From: Gymnopilus junonius
Taxonomy: Eukaryota > Basidiomycota > Agaricomycetes > Agaricales > Galerinaceae
Assembly (NCBI GenBank): GCA_015501075.1
Contig: JADNYJ010000130.1
Location: forward strand, 53,455-117,454
DNA: 64,000 bases
Direction of reading: 5' to 3'
Part shown: positions 1 through 11,828 of the stretch, one piece after another
Layout: each line of letters starts with the position of its first letter
Numbering within the stretch: the stretch's first letter is position 1
Notes under the pieces: model-generated
What the model was told of the DNA's origin: nothing
Databases searched by the model: none
Seen by the model: the letters and a program-made list of their open reading frames with translations, nothing else
Program-made: the position numbers and the translations under genes

Positions 1-1560
1 AGATTAGAGACTCAAAAAACCGTATCATTTTCACTACAGCGGGCCAATAGAAACCAGCATCCAGGACGCTCCCTTCGCAGGGGATCAGAATCAAAATCAA
101 ACATTCAAATTCGTACCCATGAACATGGACGCGAACACAGGCACCATGCGAAAGTCGAAAGTAAACTCAACCACCACAGTCGACGTCGACCTCACGCGGG
201 ATTCCGAGAATGTAATCAATACCCCTCCAGCCGAGGCACCCAACGCCGTCAAGAAGAGAGTGTTTAAACCGAAGACTGACACAGTGATGTCCAGCAAGAG
301 AGAAGGAGAATTCGTGCTGGTCAGTGGAGAGTTCGTGTGAGTGATTTTGAATCTCATGGTCATTGTGCTCAGAACTTACCTGACCGATATCTTTGCAGCC
401 CGCCCAAAGTTTGAGGGTGGTTAGCGAGTCATGAAGGACTGGTGGTTTGGTGATTAGTGGATTGAGTGCGAGACAATGAGGGAGTGATTGTAAGGTCGAG
501 AGATAAAATTTCTTGCGCATCATGATCTATATCCGTCCGTAATATCAATCCGTGGGAACATCGCCCGGACGATCAGCTGTCCGTCCCGGTCCCACCATGG
601 TTTTCTTTTCTTTCTTTTGCCTTTTCACTTCTATTCTGTGCATTTGTGTCCTATTTTTCCGTCTTTTATTGAGCTCGACTTCCTCTCTGTTTATGTCAAT
701 ATGTATCTTCTCTTCATCGTGTACCAAAAGCAATTGTATATTCAACATCGTCGTATATCAAATATCACAAATTTAACTTTATCAATTTAAGCCAAAACAA
801 GCATTACCGTCACCTTGACCCTTAGGCCTTAAGACTGACTAAGTGAAAATTATTCCCGCAAAGTATGAGGAGGCGTTTCGTGACATGCTTCAAGCTCAGC
901 TGTGTTTTCAGTGGTTCATGAACACGCCTGAAGCGACTTACTTGACGCAGTGCGCACACTCGACTTTAACCGCCCTGCTTCTGATGCTGCGGCTCTTCAA
1001 TATTAGGCCATGTACATATAGCACTGAGTGATAGACCTCAACCACCTTTTTTCGGTGAAGTAAGCCCTTTTTTCTACGCTCATGATGTAGATAAACATGC
1101 CGAGTCCAGACTCTGAGAAAGACGGATTTAGGCTCCGATTGAATAGAGCTGGACGACAACGATGACAACGATTGTGGTCACCATTACCCTCATACTGGCC
1201 GCGGCTACTCTTGCCTAACCATCTCCCCCTGAACCCATCCGCCATAGAAGATGGCACCACTAAAATCGAGCTCGTAAGTCCGCCTAACACGGTCCCCACA
1301 CCAGCCTCTAATTTCTTCTGGCACATAGTACGCACAGTTGCAGTAGAGTCTAAGGGAGACGCGACTAGCTACCACCGGGGCTGGCCAACACCGTTTACGA
1401 CGATTTTGACATCCTTCTCTCCAAGCTCAAAGTAAAAAGAGCGTCCTTCCTCTGTACCTATACTTCGCTATCCGATTTTGAGACTCAATGAACATATTCC
1501 AGATTCGTCCTATGGTGTGGATTTTTATTTTCAGTCTTACTCTATGTTCTAACTCCTTAA
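1..1560. other. stretch with no recognisable gene
   Basis: Only short unrelated open frames are present. The longest with an ATG, at 119-340 (+), encodes a 73-residue Lys/Thr/Val-rich peptide with no motif I recognise. No splice chain, TATA box or conserved motif ties the small frames together. Confidence 0.4.
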
Positions 1561-1639
1561 GATGCCAGCAGACCTCAGTCTCCCCAGATTAACGTGTACC
1601 CAGACATAAAGGTGCGGCTCGACGCATCCCTCCGACATC

Positions 1640-2466
1640 TTTTCTCGCCTTTCTTCTACTACATCATATGCCACCCCATCTTTTGCTTGCATCTGAAGCC
1701 GCCTCATCCCAGCCGCCTTGCCTGTCCAAGGGCCAAGAGTCAAGAAGCTCATCTGTTCCGTTGTTATGGTATACACCACCGCTCACCGCCAAAGGTTGCT
1801 CGGGCATCGAGACCCCATGCCGACTTCTACTGCACCTCCTTGCCTCCTAATACCCACACACTCCCTCCTATCGTATCGGTTGTCGCGAATTTCTGCTATT
1901 TCTTATTTCATTCCCTTTTTCCATATCGTTTATGCTAACCTTTGGGTACGGCTGTCAAACCTGCATATCTTTCCTCCGATGTAGTTTATTTCGTGTCACT
2001 ATTCATCTCATTTTGGAGACGTGGTTTCACTAACTGGTGGTGGAGAATGGAGCGCCATCAAGAATATGATCAAAATTCAGGTTATTTACGGTCGTCCTGT
2101 TATCTATTTTCTGTTTAGTTCATGTCTAAACTACGGAAACTACGCTAGAAGGAATCATCGTTGATATCTTTCCCACTGGGAGAGTCCGAAATGCTTTTGT
2201 TCTCGATTGTGGCGAAAACAGTAGACGAACCCGTACCGCGAGGCATTGTGAGGGTATCTTCTCCCATAAATCTGTCAGATGGCTCGGTGGAATATACGAA
2301 TTTCATTGGAGTTTTGAGTCTGCTCATCGTATCTTTGGACCATGCGCGACCTTGCGCGACTCGTAATATGATCAGCAACGGGGCAATGGACTGCAGGAAT
2401 TAGAAAAGAGTTCGATTCAATCTTAATCCATTGAATGAAATCAAGGTGACGTTCTCACCTGCGTCT
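1640..2466. repeat. copy 1 of a duplicated segment (3' end and flank of the membrane-protein gene)
   Basis: This segment is closely matched by 18012-19158. The shared part holds the last exon, the last intron and the downstream flank of the membrane-protein gene that ends at 2145. Copy 1 lacks roughly 300 bases present in copy 2 (about 18250-18555); the join in copy 1 is near 1865-1875. Small indels and substitutions separate the copies. Because the complete gene is attached here, copy 1 is probably the source. That is inference. Confidence 0.85.
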
Positions 2467-3421
2467 GGCCAAGGGCAGGGAGAGCCAAATTCTGAATAGG
2501 ACTATTCGTTGCATAACTTATAAGAAATATGAGTCCATTGACCGTATACAATGCCGCAGATTCGATGAGCATGGCGGTGATAGAGACATAGTTGGCCCCC
2601 CCGCCAAGTGCATTTCGTATGCGACGCCTCATGGTAAGAAGCTTGCCAGCTATGAAGAGGGTAATGAGAACGTTAAGCCCAAATGAAATGGACCAATACG
2701 GAATGGCAAGATTGACGCTGATCTTTGACCAGAGTGTGATATTCGGTTGGGAGAGCTCGATGATTAAAAACAGGGAAAAGACTAAAGTGGCATAAATCAG
2801 CTGAAAGAAAGGGTGGATCACATAAACACAAAGCGCATACCGACTGAAGCAAGAAACATGAGAGAAGGTACTGCCATTATATACCAGGTTCTTTGTGAAA
2901 CGATCCACAGACGATAAAGCTGAGGCGACTAGTGAGAATCAAAGACTCGGAGCGTGAATATTCCGACAACATACCAAGAGTGCATCTTGCAGCCAAGAAT
3001 TGACTATAAACACGCAATTGCAAATAACGGCTACGGGGTTAGTGCTTTGTTCGACGAAGAAAGCATTGGGACCTCCAGGGTAGTTGCGATTATCGATGAA
3101 AGTTAGCTCGCCAAACTTGATGTTCGTTCCGTTTCCGATATTGCCGAGGATGAACAAGAGGGAAATGTAAGCTAGAAAGAAATAATCTTGCTTGGTCCTT
3201 TTCCCGACGAACAGAACGTGAAAGGTTGAGATAAACAAGGTAAGGTGAACCCCTATATCAAATAGTAGTGTACACATTCAGTAAATGAGACGTTTGACGT
3301 CGTTATGAGTTGAGCTCTTACCATACGCAACTGCTCCAACAAAGAGGCCATCTAGGATGCTTCGTTCATTCCAGATTTCTGAAGCTGTTTCGTTGGCGGG
3401 TGCCCAACTATTGGGTTCCAT
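2145..3421 (-). CDS. multi-span integral membrane protein (agaricomycete DUF6534-like family)
   Basis: The gene is on the minus strand with at least five exons. Exon 1 is 3421-3322, ending before GTAAGAGC. Exon 2 is 3252-2975 and codes for a hydrophobic segment plus a Pro/Gly/Asn loop. Exon 3 starts at 2919 with LYRLWIVSQRTWY, and further exons reach 2456. The last exon starts near 2391 with SIAPLLIILRVAQGRAW and ends in a Ser/Thr/Asp-rich tail. Several 18-22-residue hydrophobic stretches and the final LLIILRVAQGRAW turn are usual for a large agaric family of about seven-span proteins of unknown function. One junction near 2845-2800 is ambiguous: the best donor, GTATGC, changes the phase, so either a weaker donor is used or a small indel is present. 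Its 3' end is duplicated at 18.0-19.2 kb. Function is unknown. Confidence 0.75.
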
Positions 3422-3612
3422 TCTATAGGGAAATAACAAGCTTCTCACTCCCTTTATATGCACGGCGCAGGGTACTAGAGAGAAAAGTTGGGATGATCAT
3501 TATTCACAGCGAAGCCAACCTTGATCAGTCAGTGAAACTTGATGCTCCTTGTAGAAGTCACTTTGACCATTCCGACTTAGAAACAGCAGTGTGCACCCCC
3601 ACTTTCAGATAA

Positions 3613-4290
3613 AGATTCGCTTCGTTCTTATCAAGAAATGCCCGACTGGTTCACACGGTAAAGAAATGGCCGGTCCATAATGCCATCCGACTAATTCGAA
3701 AGTACAAGTTCTTCCGATCTTTAGACTTTCTACTTACGCTCGTTCAGAAGTCCACCTCGGTCCAAGTAACCAATTTGCCAAACTTTGCATCGAAAGATCT
3801 GGCCAACTTTCTACTTGTACCCGGTGAGCCCGGGGATCTTCAGATGATAATTTGGGACTACTTTGATGATAGGGGCTGCGCCTGCAATCTAGATCAAAAT
3901 ATTCACAGATTGACCTGGCGCATCCCAAATACGGCGCTGCATCTGGGGACAAGAACGAGGATTACTAAAATTGATGCACTCTCTATATATTACCATGTCA
4001 AGAATACAGGCATGGACATGGATTCAGTCACTAACGAAGAAACCCAAACCTTCCTACTCAAGCCTGATTCATTGGAGGAACTTCATCAGGACTCAGCGCC
4101 AGGAGACAGCGGTCAAACTCATCAAAGCCGCTTAGCCTCTATCTCATTGATAACAATATTAGTAGTCAATTTCGCACTCCTTATAGCAAGCATCTACTTG
4201 CAAATGCTCATTCGCAACGCCCTACCAAACGGAGGTGGTGATGTAGACACACTTCCCCGACCCGACCCATTTATCGGTTTGAAGCTATGA
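3613..4290 (+). CDS. uncharacterised single-span membrane protein, 5' end unresolved
   Basis: The frame is open from 3613 to the stop at 4290, but the first in-frame ATG is near 3844, so a 5' exon probably joins somewhere upstream. The readable protein has a soluble part with a paired-Cys CAC motif, an acidic Glu/Ser/Gln linker, then one hydrophobic segment (about 23 residues, ISLITILVVNFALLIASIYL) and a short Gly/Asp/Pro tail. That layout fits a type II or tail-proximal membrane anchor. No catalytic motif is visible and I do not recognise the family. It is divergent from the gene at 2145-3421, separated by a few hundred bases. It could also be the 3' end of a broken gene. Confidence 0.4.
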   Translation, partial: RFASFLSRNARLVHTVKKWPVHNAIRLIRKYKFFRSLDFLLTLVQKSTSVQVTNLPNFASKDLANFLLVPGEPGDLQMIIWDYFDDRGCACNLDQNIHRLTWRIPNTALHLGTRTRITKIDALSIYYHVKNTGMDMDSVTNEETQTFLLKPDSLEELHQDSAPGDSGQTHQSRLASISLITILVVNFALLIASIYLQMLIRNALPNGGGDVDTLPRPDPFIGLKL

Positions 4291-4570
4291 TACGCAATAC
4301 CTCCAGTGCGCAGTCCAACAGTAGGGTACGTGGCCTTCCTCTCTTCAAAAATCCTTTGTAACATCTTTCCTCTAGATTTAGGAATAACTACAGTTGAGTA
4401 ACAAGGATAAGTTGGTCCTCTAATTGACGAGAGTAAAGATGAGAGTGGAACTGATGGCGGAATAGATTATTTTCTGGAATAAATTTTTCGCAATTTCTCG
4501 ACCCTAATTACTCTCACTACCACTGGCTGAACAGAGGAGAGAAGGCATGATATTTTAAAAAGCGTTCTGT

Positions 4571-5247
4571 TTAATTCCAAAATATGTAATTGGCGTTGTC
4601 TCTAAAATTCTTTTCCATATACTGACGGATTTGCACCCAGTCTTTGCATATGTGTTCCACCCCATTTCCTGATGCTGCAGCTCCAATTCTACCATCGTCG
4701 AAGAGAATCTGGTTCGTTGGTTCGAGCGTTACGTCCGCTTTGCAGAGTAAGCCTTGCCTCAAGTAATTGTAACAATGATGGGCATGGGAAAGCCGTGCTT
4801 GGTTGGGCTCCTTTCCTGCTCGTGAAAAAATCAGATCATGGCGTATGCCATTGAGGCAGTGTAGTTGGTGGTACATGGACACCGCATATGCGGTTTTATT
4901 GAAGTCGAGAAGTACCCATCCATTTCCCTTTGGTATGAGAGCCTTCCACTGTCCAGCTGCGTGTATGTCGAGAAAAGGGTCGTCGCTAAACTTCATCACA
5001 GCACTTCGAACCTTGATGGGCAATTTTCTCGGCTGACCTGTCTGGTCATACGCTATCATAATGATCCAACAGTTAGTTGATGTGTGGGCTAGCATAAATT
5101 GGAAGGCCCCTCACCGTGGCTAACATCTGCTATTTGTGATCGAAGTGCGGCAGTGGCTACCATGTGCCAAATGTTCAGAATAAGAAGAATGATGCCCAAT
5201 ATCTTGCCAATATCCCTCGTAGGAACTTGGAAATATGAGGTCGACAT
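4571..5247 (-). CDS. UstYa-like (DUF3328) oxidase, paralogue 1
   Basis: Two exons: 5247-5115 and 5052-4571, with a 62-base GT-AG intron, giving about 204 residues. Residues near 12-35 form one membrane anchor (GKILGIILLILNIWHMVATA). The luminal domain carries the paired motifs that define UstYa-type proteins, HQLHC and HAHHC followed by YLRQ, and then TLEP and HICKDW. UstYa-family proteins, first described in ustiloxin biosynthesis, oxidise or cyclise peptide precursors in the secretory pathway; others halogenate or hydroxylate peptides. The start at 5247 is chosen because exon 1 is then 133 bases, exactly as in the paralogue at 11109. An upstream in-frame start at 5292 is less likely. It lies divergent to the S33 peptidase at 6019. 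The motif evidence is strong; the substrate is inferred. Confidence 0.85.
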
Positions 5248-6018
5248 ATCTGGGTATGACAGAGAAAGAGCCGAAACTTTGTGTAACGACACCCTTTATT
5301 GTTAACGTGCTGCATTGCCCTAGTAAACTCGTGCTCACGCAGACTTGGATCGGGATATATGCGCGTACTCGCCTGATGTCGGCAGATTGAGAGAGTCCAA
5401 AATAAACAGCTGTGTGCCACTACTACGTACTTAACAGTGGCGCCTCGGGACCCGGGGAAATATCTTCGTTCTATCAGATCGGTAGGCACCTTTAACTCGG
5501 GCGGGAAGAACGGTACATTATGTACACTTGCTGAAGGGATTTGATTAATGCGCCAATGCCTATTTTCATTCTTCCTTCCATTGGTTTCAGTATGGAAGTT
5601 GTGAGTTGTGAAGGGGAGCAACGCCAATCTGAATACCAATATGATCTCGGATATCCTCGGATAGCTGAGTAATGATGGGGCAAGGAGATCCTATCTAATT
5701 CTGGTATGCTGTGGGCTATTCAGAGTAGCGCTCAACCAAATAGGAGAGCCATGGGCATCAGAATTTAGAATCACAGATGGACAGGACTCACTGGCGCAGA
5801 CGCAGAACGAGCGATCCACGATCCAGACACTGTAACTCAAGGTCACCCATAGGGTATCGCTACGAAAACGTAATTTCGAAAGTCTTGATCATTGAAAGGA
5901 GAGCCGGAACAGACCGAAAAGAAAGGCGTGGCATATCGCATGATTTCCCGCATCACGAACGTCCTCCTGCGACTTGTAATAAACGATGAAGAGAAAACTT
6001 TATCCTTCAGTCACCACC
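5248..6018. other. divergent intergenic region between UstYa paralogue 1 and the S33 peptidase
   Basis: About 770 bases with no convincing gene. It separates two genes that point away from each other, so it may carry shared regulatory sites. I see no clear TATA box or repeated operator. Confidence 0.4.
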
Positions 6019-7063
6019 ATGTCCGCCGACACAGCTACCCTGCCCACCCACGAAGGTGAAATCGACTTCGCAATCCCCTCCCTCGGGAAAGTCTGCAAAA
6101 CTTACTACAAAGTCATCGGTGATCTCAAGTCAGGCAAACGTCCTCTCGTTGCGTTGCACGGCGGTCCTGGCGTCAGTTCCGAATATTTGGAAATTCTCTC
6201 CGACATCACTCAGAAACACGGCAACCCCATCGTCCTTTATGACCAGATTGGCACAGGCCGCTCCACGCATCTTCCAGAAACAATGGGCGATACTAAATTC
6301 TGGACCGATCAGCACTTTCTCGACGAGTTGGATAACGTACTCAAGAAACTCGGCATCCAGGATGATTACGATGTTCTGGGACACTCGTGGGGCGGTATGT
6401 TGGGTTCACGTCACGCCGTTCGTCAAGCGGCTGGGTTAAAGCACTTGGTCCTAATGTCTACGCCTGCTGACATGCGGCTCTGGGTTAAATCTCAGCTTGA
6501 GCTTCTTACAAGACTGCCGACTGATATCCAGGATACATTACGCAAACATGAGCAGGACGGGACGACAGATAGCGAGGAGTATAAGAAGGCGATGGGTTAC
6601 TTCTATTCGCGTTTTTTGTGTACCTTGAACCCGATACCGCCCGCTATCCTGGCCGGATTTGCGTGGATTGAGAAGGATCCGACGGTATATTTGACGATGT
6701 AAGTGGAAACTATTTCGCCTTTACGTAGACGGCTTGATTCAGTTAACTGTATATGTCAGGAATGGCCCGTCAGAGTTCCATATTACAGGCCCTCTCAGGG
6801 ACTGGACGGTAATACCTGATGCGCACAAGATTTCCGTTCCAACGCTTCTCACGAATGGCAAGATGGACGAGGCTACGGACAGTGTTGTTCTGCCTTTTTT
6901 CAAGGAGATACCTAAAGTTAGATGGGTTAATTTCTCAGTTCGTTTTTATATTATTTGTCTGTTTGGTATCGCACTTATCTACTTCCAGGAATCCAGCCAT
7001 ATGGCGCATTACGAGGAAAGAGAGAGGTTTATGGAGATTGTTGGCGACTTTTTGACCCAGTGA
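6019..7063 (+). CDS. prolyl iminopeptidase / L-amino-acid amidase-like alpha/beta hydrolase (peptidase family S33)
   Basis: Three exons, 6019-6698, 6760-6937 and 6989-7063, encode about 310 residues, the usual length for single-domain S33 prolyl iminopeptidases. Visible family features are the oxyanion segment LHGGPG, the YDQIGTGRS strand-turn, the nucleophile elbow GHSWGG, a likely acid in the TNGKMDEATD region and the catalytic His in ESSHMAH. The enzyme should release an N-terminal residue, classically proline, from small peptides or amides; there is no signal peptide, so a cytosolic location is expected. The start is the ATG of MSADT; an in-frame ATG at 5986 would add 11 unusual residues. 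It sits between two UstYa-like genes and next to a second S33 gene, which suggests a role in peptide maturation or turnover. That role is inference. Confidence 0.85.
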
Positions 7064-8302
7064 CCAATTCGTAGTGTGACTTGATTTGATATCCAGGAAA
7101 TGCGAAATGGATTAATATCTGGTAGCCTAAATACTTTCCACAGAAAGTGTGAATATTGCATATATTCTTTTCGAGAGATAATACACTTAGCTTACAGCTT
7201 TGAGCTCGTTCTCAGAAGCGCTGCCTCTGAGTCACGCTTACTTCGCAAAGACCCGGAAATACATGAATTATTATTGTCGACTTCAGTCTTCTAAGGCGAT
7301 ATAAGGCGGGCTCAGCCTAGAAGAGTCGAGCAGAGTCCTACAATCAGGAACGAATGAGCAAAGACATCATTGAAAAGGAGAATAAATTATGAAAGCCATA
7401 AAGGCATGACTCACCCGACGAAATGGGAGAGTGCCGTGGGGAAACAAGAGCGACGTACGCAAAATGATATCCTTGTTCAAGCCGTAGAATTGGAATATAT
7501 CAGCCATTGCCGATACATCGAAAGCTCCTTGAGCTTGAACAACGAATGGATACCATTCAGGAAGGGTACTGCTGGCAAAGTTGGATCGTTATCGCATGTG
7601 CCAGATGTTCTAACTTAGATTTGAGAACTTAGTAGGTATGTGGGAAGAACAGCAATGAGGCAGTATAGTCGGTTGAAGAAGGTTGAATCGAACGACGGAT
7701 TTGGAGATTCATCTTCCGATCTATCCCGCACACGTGATGAGTCGCTCGGACCTCGGGCCTCGGGCCCGAACTTGTGACTCGTGTTACTCGTGCAGCTTGA
7801 AGTTGAACTTCGAATTCCTTCACATCCAACGCTCCTCGGGATTACAACTCGGCCGCCCTTACCTTACCCGTTTACCACGACGCCACAGACTGATGACACT
7901 CAGCTGAGTCGTGTAACGCAAATCTATCGCAAATAGCAATATGGACGCCCATAGCCTAGAGGCAAGCAAGAGGTAAGAATCGAGTTCTTAAAGCTGAATA
8001 TTCGCGACTTAATAGGCTTGCATTATGCGCCCTTCGACCTTTCCGCAGTGGAAGGAGGCTTCCCCTAATAAAGGTGATCTATTCCATATTTGTTTGGATT
8101 GCGAATCGCCGATGCCCATCGATGATAATCAGAAGGCATTGAGGGCTACGTCGCCAGATGCTCAAAGTCGGATTCCTTCGTTTCTCCCATATAATTACGT
8201 GGGCGAAGTACAATTGAAACAGTTCAATCATCCCTGCCCCTGACGTCCAAAAATGGCCCAATTAGAAACTTACATGTTGTCAGGTTTGTTGGCCTGTTAC
8301 AG
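7064..8302. other. intergenic region between the two S33 genes
   Basis: About 1.2 kb with only short unrelated frames. The 5' exon of the downstream peptidase may lie at its right end (an ATG at 8252 is a candidate but does not join in frame without an intron). Nothing else recognised. Confidence 0.35.
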
Positions 8303-10322
8303 GTTTCTCCACTTTCTGATCAGTTCTCGACTGCAGGATCTATCAAAGTAGTGGAAAGATTCTTCGATCTGCCCCTTAACTATTATGAGCCACTGGGCTC
8401 CACCATTCGTGTGTTCGTGCGCCACCTGATACCAACTGACGTGGCCAAGACACCGGATGATGAGGCAAAGCTGCCCTATAGTACGTTTCTTTCAGGGTAA
8501 TTTAATTGAATAAATCTTACCGAAAAACCAGTACTTTTCTTACAAGGTGTGAGTGATACCTCCGTCGTCACCTTTGGCTACCAACTTCTGGAAAGGGGGG
8601 CCTGGGGTAGAAGTTGACTTGCAGAGTCATCTTAACATCGCTGCAGCAGTAAGGTCTGCAATTTTGGAGATTCCTTGGTATCTGATATCGTCCTACAGCT
8701 TCATAGTCATGGATACCAGGCAAGTTTAGGTGCAAGTTATCAGAACAACTTACTGGATTGCTTTTAGACCCTTTGGATGGACTCTCGGGGCACTGGTCTA
8801 AGTACACCCTTCACCGCCGATCTCGTTGGGGGGAAATCAAACCAGGAGATATTTGAATATCTCAAAAATTTTCGTGCGGACAGTATAGGTAAGATTTCCA
8901 TTTCGACGACTTATTTGTTTTGCTCATTCTGGTAGTTCGTGATTGCGAAAGGATCAGGGAGGCAATTCTAGGACATTATGAAGATCCTGAGAAACGGAAG
9001 TGGACAATACTTGGACAGAGCTTCGGAGGCTTCGTTGCCTTGACTTATCTTTCGTTTTATCCAGAAGGCTTGAAGGAAGTGTTCTTGACAGCGGGGCTTG
9101 CTCCACTTGTTGATCACCCCGATCCAGTCTACCACACTCTCGAAGGTGAGTCCGCTCCCACATTACGTCGGAAACAGATACTTGATACATTTATTAGCAA
9201 AAGTATACGAGAAGAACGTTCTGTACTATCAAAAATACCCTGCTGATGTCAAAAGAGTATAGACCCCTTACTCTCTTTCATCCATCACACCTTGCTCACT
9301 CTTCCCAGGTTCGCGATATTCTCCGTCACCTCGATTCAAATCAAGTTGTGCTGCCTAATGGAGGTTATCTAAGCCCGACCAGGTTTCTTCAACTTGGTCT
9401 GGAGTTTGGTATGCATGGTTAGTATCTGTATATTTGCATGTTCGTATTATTCATGACTGACGCAGGCGGTATCGATCGAGTGCACCGTAAGCGCTGCTGC
9501 ACATTAATATGGAAGATTTCACCCACTGCGTTATTCAGAACTCGTATTCCGCGCTGCAAATGATCTACAGCTTTTTGGAAAGCTCTCATACGGGTTTCTG
9601 CAAAATCTCCAGGCTTTACAAAGACTCGACAGTAATCCATTCTATGCCATTCTCCATGAAGTGATATATTGTCAAGGGTATGATGTGCTGCGTTTACTTC
9701 AATTCCTTCTGTTCTCATTGATGTGCAGGCGCGCTGCTAATTGGGCCGGGCGTCGTGTCCTTGCGCAATACAAGGAGCATCAGTGGTCGCTGATGAAGAA
9801 AGAGGCCGAATCTAAAGCTGTATACTTCGTCGGAGAACTCGTGCGTGGCTTTCTATTAGCGATGGTGTCTAAGTGATTCAATTCCTTCATCTGATTTATT
9901 TTAGATTTTCCCAGAGAATTTGGATGATTGTGCCAATCTGAGGCCCCTCAAAGAAGCAGCCCATTTACTAGCAAAATACGATGGGTGGCCACGACTCTAT
10001 GACCTAGACCAACTCTCTCGTAATGAGGTAAAAATTAGTGCAGCCACGTAAGTACTTTCCGTCACCGTTAGAAGTATTCTGACCATTATCGTGGACAGTT
10101 ACGTCGATGACATGTAAGTGAAGGCTTAACTCGTTGCTTCGCCTGCTTGAAATTTTGAAAATTTTCAGGTATGTTGAATTTGGAAGAGCTCAGGCCACTG
10201 CTGCATCGGTCGCGAACGTCAGGCAGTTCATTTCCAACCGATATCTCCATAATGGAATTAGGAAAGATCCAGAGTCTATTATTAAGGAACTTTTGGTGAT
10301 TTCAAAGCGAGAATACGATTAG
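8303..10322 (+). CDS. prolyl aminopeptidase (S33 family), many exons, 5' exon unresolved
   Basis: The reading frame is carried across about twelve short exons. It starts with the exon at 8303-8480 (VERFFDLPLNYYEP, then RVFVRHLIP). The 15-base micro-exon 8532-8546 codes for LFLQ, and the next exon from 8596 gives GGPGVE. Later come DSRGTGLSTPF, the nucleophile elbow GQSFGG, an HGG segment, VIYCQG, YVDDMYVEFG (likely acid) and YLHNG (likely catalytic His). It ends at KREYD. Every junction I checked keeps the frame, so the gene looks intact. This is the larger prolyl-aminopeptidase type, which removes N-terminal Pro and sometimes other residues. It belongs to a different subfamily from the gene at 6019. 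The first exon is unresolved. It is followed by UstYa paralogue 2, both on the plus strand. Confidence 0.8.
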
Positions 10323-11108
10323 TAGTACTCGTAGTGATAGAGACGGTAAATCTGGACTATCTGCACGTAGACGCGCTTTTGGGCCGCTTTGATTTTGTAT
10401 AATACGCCGGCGCCGGCCCCAATCCGAACAACCTGCCTTTGGAAGTCCTGTTTATAATAAATTTATCTAATGTCCATCGAGACGGAGGTTTACTTCGGAC
10501 TCCTAGCAGTTCTCGTGTACCAACTGATTGCTGGCCAGTGTGCAGGAGATCTTTCAATGAAATAGGAATTGCACTGGCACTATATTACTGTTAGACAACA
10601 AGTTCCGAGATTACTACGTCCCGTATCATCGTAAATTAGGTACTTTTCAGTTTCTTCGGATAGAAACGTCTTTGATTTATAGTGTGTAGCTCTTCTAAAT
10701 GATAAAATTTAGCAATGCCTTAGGCATTTTCACCCTAATACTTGAATGAATGGACCATTTCGATCTGACAGGATGTAAACCTTCCTGAGAACCGAATATG
10801 CTCATCGGAGGAGTTACTCATAGTTATAGACTAATTGGTCGTTAATGCTACTCAGCATGGTCTGAAATGTCTTCCCTGTCAATTTCCATACTGACGGACC
10901 CAACGCAGGGGTATGGTCATTTTATTGGGCGCTCATCGCATTAGTGGGATGTTCCCTGTCAATCCTCATTAGGGCCAGGAGACTGCAACTATTCGTTTAC
11001 ATAATTTGGATGATGAATTGGGGAATTACTGCATAATCAGTAAGCCGTCAGGTTCCCCACTTTCTTATTCTCAGCAACCTCTGCCTAGTACAACCCACGG
11101 CAGTTCTC
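10323..11108. other. intergenic region, no gene recognised
   Basis: About 790 bases upstream of UstYa paralogue 2. Only short frames occur. A hydrophobic plus-strand frame near 10915-10985 does not join cleanly to the oxidase. Confidence 0.35.
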
Positions 11109-11828
11109 ATGAAGTCACACTTTCTGTCGGTCTATTCCTCTCCAACTCTCGTGGCTATTCTTCTCCAGGGCATTTCCCTCCTCAACGCACTAATGATTTG
11201 GATGGACGTTGACATGCTCCAAACAATCTTGGCTGATAAAGGTAAATGGGCTCTGGACATGTAAAACGATTCTAATCTTGTTCAGAGGAAATTCACAATC
11301 TTGGAGAAATACCTCTTAGCCGTGCTCCGGTGGCCATGATATTCGTAGCGGACAAACACTATGGCATGCAGGCTGATGAAGAGTGGGAATCGCTTTTTGG
11401 AGACAATTCCGGATTCATACGTCTCGACGCAGTCAGCAACCCATTTGAGTTATCTCTCTATCATCAATTACATTGCTTGAATGGGTTGCGTAAACTCTTG
11501 ATCCATCCTGGTTGGGAAGGCAATGAAGAAAAAGAATGGCATTTCAGACACTGTCTGAATTTCTTGCGACAAGCCATCCTATGCAATGGAGACACTACCC
11601 TCGAGCCATCCTTTCAATATGAGTTGGAGGATGGAAGATCGGTTCCCGCGTCCCATGGTACGAATGTCGCTCACGAATGTAGAGACTGGACAGCAGTCAG
11701 GAGTTTCGTTGAAAACAACGGTCGGTCATTCCGGGACATCCCATATAATCTCAGTCTAAAACAGGGATCGGTATGTATCCGAGCCTTGATAATCAGACTG
11801 AAAAAATACTCATGAACTTCATTAGTAG
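11109..11828 (+). CDS. UstYa-like (DUF3328) oxidase, paralogue 2
   Basis: Exon 1 is 11109-11241 and exon 2 is 11286-11770. A third exon starting at 11826 would give the stop immediately; without that splice the frame stops at 11815. Protein length is about 206 residues. Residues near 11-33 form the membrane anchor (PTLVAILLQGISLLNALMI). The family motifs are HQLHC, HFRHC followed by FLRQAILC, TTLEP, and HECRDW near the C terminus. Exon 1 has the same length (133 bases) and the same end phase as in the paralogue at 4571-5247, so the two genes share ancestry and gene structure. It lies 0.7 kb upstream of the precursor-like gene, in the same orientation. The predicted role is oxidative tailoring of a secreted peptide; the exact reaction cannot be read from sequence. 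Confidence 0.85.
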
